From positions 13,359,406-13,423,405 of the forward strand of contig CM056550.1 in assembly GCA_029721515.1 (NCBI GenBank): a stretch of 64,000 bases of DNA, read 5' to 3'. This DNA is from Synanceia verrucosa. Lineage: Eukaryota > Chordata > Actinopteri > Perciformes > Synanceiidae. Positions 36,076 through 47,829 of the stretch are shown here, piece by piece. The notes beneath the pieces are model-generated. The model was not told where the DNA came from. It worked only from the letters and a program-made list of their open reading frames with translations, and searched no databases. Each line of letters opens with the position of its first letter. Within the stretch, counting starts at the first letter, position 1. Position numbers and translations under genes: made by a program.

Positions 36076-39000
36076 TGTGCAATATTGAGCAGAGGAATAC
36101 AACTATTTAATAAAAATCACTGTTATTTGTTCTAATGTGTAGAGGAATACACTGTAGGTATACCCCCCCAGAGGAGGTGAAATAAGAGGCCAGGCTCTGT
36201 GCTGCTCCTCACATTAAGATCATTGAACCACATATTGATTTGGGAGGGAAACATGTTTTTTTGTGGTGACAGGAAACCACTGCAGCACCATGTGGCAACA
36301 CAACCCTAAAATAATTATCCCATGTCATCATCTCTCCCTTCTTTCTCCATAAACGTCCAGCTCATGAGGTGGACTCCATGCACTGCTCTTTAATCACAAC
36401 AAAAAGAACATTTGTCAGAATGCAAATAAAGATATAGGAGTGAAAGAGGCTTTGAGGAAACCCAGACGCCCTCTTTACCTCCCTGCGTGAACAGGCACTA
36501 ACACGAGCATGTTTTCAGTTTGCAGCAGCACAAATAATATATCTGGATGTGAACAACTGCAGGCTGAGCTCAGTTCAACATACCAATAGTTGCTATTTTG
36601 ACTGGATGACAGCAGACTTTCTGCCCAGTCTTCAAGCACACGGCACTCACTCAGAGCTCCAGGGCTGAGGTAATGCCTGGGTAACGGGCCAGAAATCCAC
36701 GCTCAGAACAGGGATACCAAATCCGATCTAAATTTAGACGATTGTTAAGTAGACTCTGTAACAATTCCATCAATCAAGCCGTCTGACTTCTGAGGATTTC
36801 CAACATTTTATGGAGATGTATCATGGATTACATCATGGCCGAGGCTCTGCGGTGTCACATCATGTTTTACCCCACACAGTGTGCTCTCTGTGCTGAACCC
36901 CTGGCTGATAAGTAGAGCAGCCTTATCCTCGGAAGAGAGCTGAGAAGCTGCTTCGCTGCTCATCCTCCCCATGTTTTCATACTTTGCTCTTGATCTGAGG
37001 TGAACGCTACAAGCTTCTGGTAAATACCGAGCAGACTGTAAAATATGAGCCCTTCTCTTAGAGGGTATCACATGAGCCTGCCTCAGGGCATCGCTCAGAG
37101 CTCTTAATGCCTTCCACCTCGCTGCAATGCCACTTTTCCCAGGAAGTGGACTGTCTGTCAAACTGGTTTCTTTAAAAAATAAAATAATAATAATACAAGT
37201 TGTGACTAGCATTATAGAAACTTATATATGTCTGAAAAATTATTTATAATTAATTATATTCATTGACAGAGCGATACTTTAGTAATCAAAATGTGAAAAT
37301 GTGTTGTTAAAACACACACGTGTCATAAATCACTAGATACATGAGGACATTAAAGTTGGTAGATGAGTTCAGGTCATGTCTTCAACAACATGTCAACCTT
37401 CTACAGTTAAAACACACATCTTGATGATTCTGGTCTTAAAAGATGATCTAAGAACTCCAGGTTCAACCTCTTTGTTGTCATTATATTGCTGCAGAGATTT
37501 AACTGTAAGCTGCACAAATATAATAAAATATACAAAGTATGTGTGGAATAAATACTCAAATTATAATGTATGACACAATGCATGTTGTATGTGTGAAAGA
37601 AGAGATTTCATCATGGAAAAAAAAAATGTTTTTTTATGTCGATGCTACTCAGTGAGTTAATGTTCATTTTATTCCATAACTGTTTGTAGTGCATGTATGA
37701 TTATATTGTACCCTGTGCACTGTTTTGGTTAACCGAAGTGCTTTAGAAATAAACTTTGACTTGACTTGACCTTTCACAAACTCAACCCAAACCCACTATG
37801 AAAGATGGCAGAATCTGTCCACTGTGTGGTATTTATACATTCAGGATCGAGGACAGATAAAGGCAACGTGATCAGCTCTTTGTTTTTTGACCTCAGGTTG
37901 ATTTGTTCCCACCCTCGAGGATGTGAAGTCATAAAGTGATAGTAAGCAGCTGATAATGCCTCTCATGTAGCAGCAATGAAAACACACATGAAATAAACAA
38001 TATACAGCATATAATGAAAATAGAATAAGATCAGAAAAGGTGTTTATCCAGTAATGAAAAGCATGTTTCCAGGTTATAGACGGTGTCACACACCGGGGCA
38101 TGAAATTAGAGTTATGAGTGTGTTAATCCATGTATTGTCAACATCCACGTCTTGTTCTGTCAAATATGTTTCCACGCTTTGTCTCCATCACGTTTACTGT
38201 GCCGCTCCGTTTAGACAGCATGAAAGAATTCAGTGTTAACACGCACGCCATGTTTGTGTTAGCGATGCTTCTGTCATTTCGATATTTCAAGATGTTTCTT
38301 TTCAGCAGAGTAAAGTATTTTATTTTTAGACCAATAGCAACGTTCCTTAAATGACATGAATATTTCACGAGCGGACTCGTATAATGAGCGTTCAAAACTG
38401 ATTCCATCACACTTCATAGCTCGAGTCACACGTGAAACAGAGGAGGAGGCGTAGTGTGCTGCTTATGTCAGGCGTGACTTTTCAAATAAGCATGCCTCCG
38501 TTTCCCATGAAAGTGGTTTTGGGGCTTGAACAGCTCAAACACAGTGAAGGGATTTCTGTGGGTGATCTAACAGCAACGCTGGCAGCCAAAGGATTACTCA
38601 TCTGAACGTCCCTGATAATATGACAAAGTCGTCGAAAATTATCAAATTGCCAATAAATTAAAGCTTGTTTCTGAGATGTTCTGTTTGACCTCCTGTTAGA
38701 AAATCAATGCAGAGCGAAAGGGTCCATGGGAAATCAGAGGCCAGAACGCTATGAACTCATGCTATCAGACATTTACAGCTCATTTTCATACATCTAAAAT
38801 ATGATATTGAGTGATTCCACAAACCCCAGACGTAAAAACTCTTATCTTGATTTAATATTGATTTTTGCCTTCAAAGCGCTGACATCAAACGGGGAGAAAG
38901 TGGGTTTTATCCACCGAGCTTTCACCTGCATGTGTAAACAGTCCAGCAGTGTCTTTAATACATCAAATGTAGCTTGATGCATATTCTTTTTTCAGCCAAC

Positions 39001-39859
39001 ATAAACATTGCACTGTTGCTTTTAAATCTAGGAGGACATCTTGGGACAGCCAGCCAGGGTGGAGAGATTACAGGAGAAGCTAATTTATGACGCCTTTCTC
39101 ATCGGACTCGGTCGTTTCACAGCTGAGGGGAAACACAGCCAGCAGGTAGTTACACTCTGTTCTCCTTAAAGGTCCGAAAATTCAATTAGCCTACCTCTTT
39201 ACAGACGCTCGTCCTTTTTTCTGGACTTATTACGGTGCGTTTTTGCACTGTTACGCCGTTCAGAAGCAAGCGCGATTTATTAGCCTTTAATCTAATGCCA
39301 AATGATGCACGGTCTGAGCGCCGTGATTCATGAACAGGACAGGAGGATCTCTTGTTGCTGCTCATCCCCACACATTTCACACTGACAGGGGTAATGCTGG
39401 ATACACCTCATAATATTCACTGCTAGTAACCTGATTAGGTCAACAGTAAGAGTGCCTGTGTGGAGCTGATGTTGGACGGCTGACCAACCCCTTAATCACT
39501 CTGAAGTCACTATTATTAACTGCTGAGAGGAAGAACTAGCTGGACAAAATGTTCACAAACTCACAAGCTGTTTACACATCGTCACATGAGGAATGTGAGC
39601 ATGTCATTTTCTAATAATTTCTCTTTTTCACTCTGATTTGGTCTCCACCCTCTAAATGTTAAGCTTTCTTCACTAGGTAGCTGCTAACATTGTCTTCCAG
39701 AATTTCTCCTGACCTTCCTGAAAATACTAATATATGTTGTTTAGATTTAGAAATGATGAAAGAACTCAGATGGACTATGATTGGTGATTTGTCCCTCGCC
39801 ATAGGCTGTCCCTAAAGATGTGACCTTTTACCTTTTTACTGTGTTCATCATGTAAAAAA
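36076..39859. other. Gene-free sequence
   Basis: No exon or RNA gene found. 37660-37772 ends in AAATAAACTTTGACTTGACTT, the 3' tail of a dispersed fish retroposon. The minus-strand frame at 36808-37212 was considered and not accepted. The remainder is unique-looking. Confidence 0.5.
37660..37772 (+). repeat. Retroposon 3' tail (TTTGACTTGACTTGAC type)
   Basis: CCTGTGCACTGTTTTGGTTAACC, then GTGCTTTAGAAATAAAC and TTTGACTTGACTTGACC form a tail I recognise from dispersed fish retroposons. The left limit is approximate. Confidence 0.55.
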
Positions 39860-40860
39860 TAAGATAGCATATGATGAGATAAGATAAGATAAGAAGATGA
39901 GATAAGATGAAACAAGATAAAATAAGATCAGATCAGATCAGATGAGATAAGATATTATGAGACAAGATAAGATAAGATGAGACACGATAAGATGAGATAA
40001 GATGAGACAAGATAAGATAAGATAAGATAAGAAGATGGGATGAGATAAGATAAATTGAGACAAGACGAGATGAGATAAGATAAGAAGAGCTGGGATGAGA
40101 TAAGATAAGGTAAGATAACACATGATAAGAAGATGAGATAAGACAAGATAAGATCAGATCAGATAAAATAAGATGAGATAGTATGAAATGAGATAGGATA
40201 AGATCAGACAAGATAAGATAAGATAAGATGAGATAAGAAGATGAGATGAGACAAGATAAGATAAGATAATATCAGGTAAGATAAGATGAGATGAGATAAG
40301 ATAAGATAAGATGAGATAAGAAGATGAGATGAGACAAGATAAGATAAGATAATATCAGGTAAGATAAGATGAGATGAGATGAGATAAGATAAGATAAGAT
40401 AAGATGAGATAAGAAGATGAGATGAGATGAGACAAGATAAGATAAGAGAATATCGGGTAAGATAAGATGAGACAAGATAAGATAAGATAATATCAGGTAA
40501 GATAAGATGAGATGAGACAAGATAAGATAAGATCAGGTAAGATAAGATGAAATGGGATGAGCTGAGATGAGATAAGATGAGACAAGATAACATAAGATAA
40601 TATCAGGTAAGATAAGATGAGATGAGACGAGACAAGATGAGATAAGATGAGATAAGAAGATGAGATGAGATGAGACAAGATAAGATAAGAGAATATCGGG
40701 TAAGATAAGATGAGATGAGACAAGACAAGATGAGATAAGATAAGATAAGATAAGATGAAGATGAGATAAGATGAGATGGGATGAGCTGAGTTGAGATAAG
40801 ATGAGACAAGATAAGATAAGATAAGATCAGGTAAGATAAGATGAGAAGAGTTGAGATAAG
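39860..40860. repeat. 1-kb GATAA (AAGAT) pentanucleotide array
   Basis: About 1000 bp of AGATAAGATA with interspersed AGATGAGATG, GACAAG and ATCAGGTAAG variants. The variants recur in short blocks: ATCAGG or ATCGGG occurs at 40271, 40354, 40452, 40492 and 40532. Every AGATAA is also a consensus GATA-factor site (WGATAR). It probably grew from the GATAA tail of a minus-strand LINE copy like that at 52795-52870. The long Leu/Ser/Ile-rich frames on the reverse strand are artefacts. Confidence 0.95.
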
Positions 40861-42889
40861 CAATAGAGTGACCAGAGCAACATTACAATAAAGGCCTATA
40901 AAAAAATAAACAGTGACATCATCATAAACAGGTAGATTAAGTAGAAAAAGTGCATTAAAATTAAACAGCTAACAAACGTGTGCAGGACAGATAAATAAAC
41001 AGTGTATGATGTCAATTTCTGTGCTGGTCAGCGTGAACATTTTAAACTTATGACTCATGAAAGACAAGTTTACAACTTACCTAATCTAAGAAAAGGGGAA
41101 ATTCCCTCACGCTTTATTGCAATAATTATCATCGTTGTGACGTAAATGTGGTAGACTTTAGCCTATTGTCTGTCAGTGGCTGACTGGTCAAACTGTTATA
41201 TTTTTGTTAGCTCGTTTATGTCGTCTTATGTCGTTTATGGAGCCCAGAGCAGACAAACTTCAGTTACAAACTTCAAACTTCATTCACAGTAACGCCATCG
41301 CTCTCTGACACTATCTGCATCCTCACTGCTACCTGCCGCCAAAGCCATTAGCAACTACTGCTACTAAGGAAGTGTGTAAATATTACATACATTCAGCCCT
41401 CATGCTGTCCAATAAATCATCACCAAAATGGACAAGAAAGTGAAGAAGGAAAGCTTGTCAGAGATGGTGTTTATTTATGGCAGCGCTGCAGGTTCCACCG
41501 TACAGACGGTCCTGTAGAAACATGGATGAAGACAGAGGAAGGCCAGCTTTCCTTACTTTCAGCACCGGCTGTATTGTAATGAAATAAGCCATCTGTCATG
41601 CACTTTGGCTGCCATTATCTCCACACACACACACACAGCCTCCACCTTCAGGACAAGCGTGTGCCATCCAGCAGGTTTTTAGTGAGTGGAGAGGGGTGAA
41701 GGAAATGATCCATCACTCAGAGTAAACTCTAAACAGCCTAACGACACGTGGCAATATAAAATGGAAAATTCAAATAAACACCAGCGGGCCTGTTTGGAGG
41801 CACTCCTGGTACAAAAGCCCAAACACTGGGCATTTGAGTAATCATTACTAGTCATAACTCAGCACACTGGAGATGTTAAATAAACAGTATACTTCTGTAA
41901 GGCATATACAACAAGGCCCAAATTTACTTTAGCCCTATCACAGGAATCTGTGAGGTAAAGGACACTCACCAGCCACACCAGAGACAGTATCTTTTAATGT
42001 CACGGCGTGACACAGCCTTTCTCTCAGCTTGATAGAAAACTCACTACTGTGCGTAGAGGTGGCCCCTGAGCTGATCTGGATGACATAACAAGAAACCCAA
42101 AGCGTTTCAGAGGTCTCATTTATAATGGCTCTGTGCCTCACACACTGCTACAGGACATGTTGTTGTTTCGCCAGCTTTACCTCTGTTTTAGTTCAGCTGG
42201 ATAGAAAAGATGAAAATCATTTACACTCGTAGTCCAGCGCATGTTATAAGCCCAGAAATGATTTATAAAGCCATAATCTGGTGAGCATCCAGGACCGACG
42301 CTGACCTCATAGGTGAAACCCTGCCTCTAATTGGCTCCTAATTGGTCTTAATTACATGGCTATTAGGAGGAGTTGTGCACAGCGAGCCAGGTCGAGTCCC
42401 GCGGAGGTTTGAACGCCGCTGCCAGATACTGTTACGAAGCCCAGGTAAGGTGTCACCGCAGGGATAAAGCCCAGCGGGCCCTCAGTTAGAGCTCAAATTG
42501 ATGCTATTACAGTCCTGCTATTCCCAATTTCATGCAATTTAAAAGCAGACAAGGAGGAATAATCACTTAATAAATAATGCTCTAAAAGGATTACAGACAA
42601 CTACCTCATACTGGTAGTCAACAACACTGGAGACTATTTTTGTCCATCATCAGCACTGAAAATCTTCCAGATATTAAAGAAAGAAAAGGAGCCTGACGAC
42701 CTTCAAATAGTCTCCCTCTGATAACAAAATCCATTTCTTTGCAACCTAATTAATCATAATATCCTGCAAGATGTGTTATCTAGAAACAGATCAGCCGTGC
42801 TATTTGGCGAAAGCATGAAAATGCAGTCTTTGATGAATGCTTGGAATTATTTATTCCAAATATCATACCTGACTTAGGAGGGGAAAAAA
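40861..42889. other. Gene-free sequence
   Basis: No exon or RNA gene found. A CA run lies at 41622-41637. The block 42290-42560 has several TAATTGG/TTAATTA homeodomain cores in high-complexity DNA and is a candidate conserved non-coding element. Confidence 0.5.
41622..41637. repeat. (CA)n microsatellite
   Basis: Short CA dinucleotide run of about eight copies. Confidence 0.9.
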
Positions 42890-43150
42890 AACGATAGTAT
42901 TTTTATTGATCCCAATTGGCAGAAATTCACTTGTTACAGCAGCATGAAGAACAATAAATAAAAAGTAAAATATTATAAGAAATATTTGTATGCACTAAAT
43001 AGAAATGAAATGTTATGGCAAATGAAATGACATTCAGACTGTGACTATGGCCCATAAATTATGAAGTTTAAAATATAAGATAAACAGTAAAAAGGGAAAA
43101 AAGTATAAATTAAAAGAGAAAGAAGGTGTAGCAGATGTGTGTGTAGTGGT
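42890..43150 (-). repeat. LINE 3' end, minus strand
   Basis: TTTTTATTGATCCCAATTGG then CAGAAATTCACTTGTTACAG begins the usual reversed tail of fish non-LTR retrotransposons, followed by an A-rich body with many AATA words. Confidence 0.55.
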
Positions 43151-44969
43151 GGAGACTGTAAAATAATATAAATGCCTTATTTCCATTATGTTTTTCCACA
43201 CATTTTGACTGCTTTTAATTCAACATCATCTGGATCTATGTGCTTTTTCTGCTAATGACACCCTACTGGACCATTAGCACCACCTACTGATTATACCGAA
43301 GGACCAACCTCTTCAACTGTCACATTTTTGAAAATTAAGTGTGGATGAATGTATGTAAATAGGATCTGCTGAAGTGAAGCTGTATTCTGTTCGTCTTGAT
43401 GCCTGGCTGTCTTACATGTCTGTAAGCTCTCAGTAACATGTGTGAAAAAAAAGCCTCACATTTGTGTCGTTCGGCTGCTCCCCTGACAGCCATTACTCAC
43501 CCAATATCCTGTTTCAGAGAGTGAGCCTGCAGCATGTTGCTTTTGGCCTCTCACCAAATCTGAAAAGTATGAAAATTACCCATCCAGTCATGGCGTGCAG
43601 CTCTTTAAAAGACATCAGTGTTGCTTTTGACAAACCTCAGCGTGGCCCGGAGGCCAGACCTGACTGGAAGAACACAACTCTGGCCACCACCGCAAGCCGC
43701 CCTCCCCCCCAGAGGAGCGCAGTTACCAGGGTCGTTTCGAGCCATTTGTAAGGACACGTTATTCAACGAGCGCAGGGCCTGGCTATTAAAGCCCAGATAA
43801 ACAGCACTGGCTTCCTCTCGGCTCGTTATCAGCTTTCTCATACGTTGGCTGGCCTGCGTTTTACCCCCTCCTCACCCAACGTGTCACATCCCTCTGGAGT
43901 GTCGGACCCAGAAATAGCTTTGACATGTCGTCTCTGGGTGCGCTCTCCTTCTCCTTCTGTCTCCTCATCATTAGTTTTCTACTTCTATCGTCGTCACGGC
44001 TTCCAAACTTGTAAACTCAGACAGTCGCGGGAGGACCACTTGTGCTTGGAGTGCTGCGTAATAATAGGTTGTCACTGAAGTTCAATGGGGCTTTCAAGAG
44101 AAGCCGCATTGCCTCACTGACGAATTCAAGAAAAACAGCCAAAGCGAATGATTTTATAAAAGGAAAAACAGCTTGCCCTCTCTCAGACTGAGTCCAGCGT
44201 GATTAATGCCGCTGCTGTTGACGTGAAGCGGACGAATGAATCGAGCTCCGTCCAAACCGAGAAGGAAAGGCATCATTCAGAAGCGTTCTGGATTACTGAC
44301 ATTCCTCAGAGGCTGAGGTATTCACCAGATTCCTCAAACACATTCATGCAGGGACAGCGTCAGGCATCAGGTGCAGCTTTGTGTCCTGCCAGCATCGTGT
44401 TAGCATCGTTAGCGTCGTCAGGCTTTGAGTGGCAACTGGCAGCGCACCAGGAACCAGGCTTTTACTGGAACACATACTTGGCTTTATGAATAGTGACATG
44501 TCCTCAGTACTAGACTTTGCGTCACATTTCTTGGTTAGCCAGCCAGCTTTGCCAGGGCTTAACACTGGCTTGGGGCCGGTAAATAAAAGCTATGCTGCTA
44601 CACAACTCATGCAGATGTGTGCTGAGTAAAACCGGATGCAAAATGAATTACATTTTCTATGTTCACTTGTGGTTTCTGCACAGCTTTGGTGCATTTGGAG
44701 AGGCCCAGATAGTGTTGATCTATCATTAATGACAGACTTTCACGATGACGTCATTCAGCAGTGGCAGAAATCTGTACCAAGGGGGCATATCTGGACCAGC
44801 AGAACCTATTTTCATCTGCTTACCTTGAGGTCAGAGGTCATAACATGGTTATTATGCACTCTAGTTCCAATACAGATTTATCTTGAATTAAAGCTCTTAG
44901 TTAGGGTTTAATTTCCAGGCTAATGTCCAGCTTCCATGTTCAAAACACATCTAGGGACAGTGAAACATA
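43151..44969. other. Gene-free sequence
   Basis: No supported gene. The block 43540-43860 is GC-rich and high-complexity (GAGCGCAGGGCCTGGC and AGCCCAGATAAACAGC) and may be a conserved non-coding element. Overlapping frames on both strands there lack any protein feature. Confidence 0.5.
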
Positions 44970-45167
44970 CATGTGGCGTCATTAGGCCTAATTTGGAGTC
45001 GGTTTATTTTATTTTATTTAAGTGCTGACAAATTCAATATAAATAATATGAGTTTAAATAACAATCATATGTTGCATTATTCATAAATCACTTAAATACG
45101 GAAAAATGCAATAAATTGCCCATGATAAAACATGATAAAGTGCCCTCTTGAGAGGCAAAAACTCACC

Positions 45168-45199
<32 letters not shown>

Positions 45200-45261
45200 C
45201 TCAAATTAGCACCTCTCTTTGGGGCTAAGCCCCCCCATCCTTAAAACTTGTGACGCCCCTG
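44970..45261. mobile_element. hAT-like MITE
   Basis: The left end GTGGCGTCATTAGGCC and the right end TTGTGACGCCCCTG pair as inverted ends of the CAGGGGCGTCAC type. The right part GGGGCTAAGCCCCCCCATCC is typical of the family. A pure AT microsatellite (45171-45199) has expanded inside. The same family is at 61439-61605. Confidence 0.65.
45171..45199. repeat. (AT)n microsatellite
   Basis: Uninterrupted AT dinucleotides over about 29 bp inside the hAT-like MITE. Confidence 0.95.
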
Positions 45262-45864
45262 CACTACAAACAACAACAATATCCCCTTGGAGTTGGTACT
45301 CATTCTTCTCAGACCAGCATCTCAGAAGCATGAAATAAAGGCTGTTTAACCACAGGCTCGTAAGTTCGAGTCCTGTCGTCGAACTGTCTACATGTTGTTG
45401 TTGTGACCTGGAGTCACATGACTGGATGTTTTACACACTCAGGAAGGGATAAAAGCGTTAGTAAAACCTATGTACGTACAGTATGTGAGGGTTTCATAAA
45501 GTTTCTTTCCAGTCTCAGGACTGTACTGACCTCTGCTGGCGATACGCAGGAAGTACAACAACGTCAGTATCACACAAGCCTTAACAAAATCCTTAAACTT
45601 CTTGTTTATGCCTTAACCTGACCAACTGTTCATGCATGTCAATGAAAGCATGGCACCAGGCTGTTTTCTTTCATTGTTGCTTCATTTATTTAATTTTTCT
45701 GTTCACTGTATATGACTTTCCATGAAAGGTCAAAGGTGACTTTTTATTGCAGGTACATGTAACGTGTTGCTACACAAATATATTTACTTATACAGATACA
45801 GAAACAGTGTAGTATTGACTTTTCCAAATAGCAGTGAGTTAGACCACCTTTTTGGTATATGAAG
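45262..45864. other. Gene-free sequence
   Basis: Unique-looking. A B-box-like word AAGTTCGAGTCCTG lies at about 45363-45376, but no tRNA or SINE structure could be built around it. Confidence 0.5.
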
Positions 45865-46160
45865 CATGGCTAGGATGACACCTCAGAGACAGGATGAAGT
45901 GTCCTACAGGAGGGAGGTGGACAGTCTGAGGATGTTTGGTATGTCTACAGAGATCCTCAGCAGCTTCTCCAGGTGCATCACTGTTGGTCCAGCAGCTCTA
46001 AACACCTGCAGAGAGTGGAGAAGATCATCAGGACTCCAGTGGCCTCTCTGCAGAGCATCTACCACCACAGAGAGCTGCCTCCATCCACCAGGCTGAGAGG
46101 CTCTTTCTTTCCCTCTGCCATCAGACTCCTAAACAGCTTTAAGGAGCCTGATTTACCTTT
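45865..46160 (+). pseudogene. Fragment of a non-LTR retrotransposon (LINE) reverse transcriptase C-terminus
   Basis: Translation gives SYRREVDSL near 45898 and, in another frame, a stretch with VEKIIRTPVASLQSIYHHRE and then RLRGSFFPSAIRLLNSF. These are the end of the RT and the post-RT tail of fish L2/Rex-type LINEs. The two parts normally lie much farther apart, so an internal deletion and a frameshift have occurred. An AT-rich tail follows. It is not functional. Confidence 0.7.
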
Positions 46161-46890
46161 AAGATGCCTTTATTTATCTATCTGCTTTTTGTCTCTTATC
46201 TATTTTTCACACATTAATTTCGTGCTCACTGTTCAGTACTCTTTGAATCTTTGAATGATGATAAAACACAGAAACATGTTGACACAATAACCATGAATTA
46301 AGTGTTTTTGATGAGTTGCACTATGGAGCTATGATGTCACCATAAACAGTTATGATAATGCAAAGAGAGTGAGGTAAATATATAGTAAAGCTGCTGGTCA
46401 TTTATGCTTTATTCTGATTTTAGTTTGTTTATGAGGGTTTGGAAACTCAATATTACTCCTTCAGGTACTGATGCAAATTTGAAATGATAAAATATTTTGA
46501 ATGTTGATATATTATATGATAATTGTGCAACAAAATAAATATATATTTATATATATTATAATATTTTTTATTGCCAGAACAGATATTTAAAGACCTGTTT
46601 TACACAGGAAGTGCTTCATGGAACAGAACATGTATTTTTAGTCCAGTGTTGCCACCCTGTGGCCAAATGAGGTAATCACGCAGCTTTCTGAATAAACCAG
46701 TGGGTCAAAATAAGAGTCCTCACGAAACCAGTGAATCAATAAATACTAATAACAATATAGATGACTATTTACAATTTTCAAAGATCTGTCAGTGCATTCT
46801 ACTGAATATGGAAACCATTCCTGGACTATTAAAATTTCATTATAATATTGTCTGTACTTCAGGAAATGTGATTTGAAGATTATAATTATA

Positions 46891-46925
<35 letters not shown>

Positions 46926-47372
46926 TATTATTATTATATTTTTTGATTAAGATTTAAATATTATTTAGTTCCTGGTCAGCATCATTTCAGCTCTTAAGGC
47001 TCTCTGCTGTTATAAAATATTTGTTAAGCTCTTTATAGATTTTGTTAGTTTCTACCTCATTAGTGCTGGTTATTTGTTTGTCTGAGCTGGTCACTTTCTG
47101 TCTAATCTTTGTGCTTATTTTGTTGTTGATTGGTGATAAAAAAAATGTTGATTATGGAGACAAACTTTCAGCAGGACAACAGACTTGTGTCAAACTCCTC
47201 ATTGAAGCTGAACAAAGTCAACAGAAACTATTGCATAACTAGTCTTTGTATTCAACATTAGCACTTTGCATGCAAATATGCAGAGATGCAGGAAACAAAA
47301 GGCTGCAGGAGGACAATGGGTGTCAGTCAGCAGGTGGACAGACAGAGGGATGCCCTGGTCCCGGTCGCTCAT
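46161..47372. other. Upstream region of the dynein gene
   Basis: AT-rich DNA with no exon found. It contains the ATT microsatellite at 46886-46938. From about 47250 the base composition rises in GC towards the dynein start codon. No TATA box or CpG island is evident. The transcription start cannot be placed from sequence alone. Confidence 0.5.
46886..46938. repeat. (ATT)n microsatellite
   Basis: About 53 bp of ATT/TTA triplets with one interruption (ACTATT near 46920). Confidence 0.95.
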
Positions 47373-47386
47373 GTCCCCTTAGCAAC
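47373..47386 (+). promoter_or_regulatory. X-box (RFX site) just before the dynein start codon
   Basis: GTCCCCTTAGCAAC fits the X-box consensus RYYNYY-N(1-3)-RRNRAC at every defined position with a 2-base spacer. X-boxes bound by RFX factors control ciliary genes, usually within about 100-200 bp of the start. This one ends 29 bp before the ATG at 47416. Confidence 0.5.
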
Positions 47387-47415
47387 GTCGTGATTAATGC
47401 AAACACTGGGTTACT

Positions 47416-47829
47416 ATGGAGGCAGAGACACAATCAGTTCAGTCCACAGCAGAGCTTCCTAAGGACATGGAAGACCTGGAGGAGACTCTTGCCGGGGACA
47501 GAAGACTGGACTTCATAGCGGACTATGTCCTGAGGACTCTCAGACTGAAACAGGACAAATGGCAGAAGTGTGTGTCCAGTGAGGACAACAGGCAGGTGCT
47601 GCAGGACTTCCTGGACAGAGCCGAGCAGAAGAGCCTGGTGGTGTCGCTCACCGGGGCCGGAGTGCTGCAGCCCTCCGCCGGCTTCACGGCCAGCAGCTCC
47701 AGGAGCAAGGCCGTGTACTTTGTGAAGCAGAGCAGGACAGCTCTGCGTCCAGAGTCCATGAAGGACAGCCTGGTCTGCGGGGACCTGTCTTACGCTCCTC
47801 TGGATCAGTTTTGTGCTCTGGTTGAGGAG
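47416..47829 (+). CDS. Dynein heavy chain exon 1 (start codon)
   Basis: 138 codons from the first ATG, ending at GAG|GTAAGC, phase 0. It contains the run DRRLDFIADYVLRTLRLK, then SEDNRQVLQDFL, and ends in CGDLSYAPLDQFCALVEE, the extreme N-terminus of beta-type axonemal heavy chains. The far N-terminal 17 residues before the second ATG are the least certain. Confidence 0.88.

Noticed and set aside
36808..37212. 134-codon minus-strand frame
   Set aside because: Composition is ordinary but there is no recognisable domain, no splice partner and the N-terminus is low complexity. Possibly a conserved non-coding block.
39933..40863. Several long minus-strand frames rich in Leu, Ser, Ile and Tyr
   Set aside because: They are translations of the GATAA array in all frames; pentanucleotide repeats give repeating five-residue peptides.
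45345..45385. tRNA gene suggested by AAGTTCGAGTCCTG
   Set aside because: The B-box-like word stands alone. No A box or cloverleaf pairing could be built upstream.
47042..47242. Hydrophobic frame before the dynein start
   Set aside because: It starts at TTG in T-rich DNA and has no conserved feature; chance hydrophobic translation.
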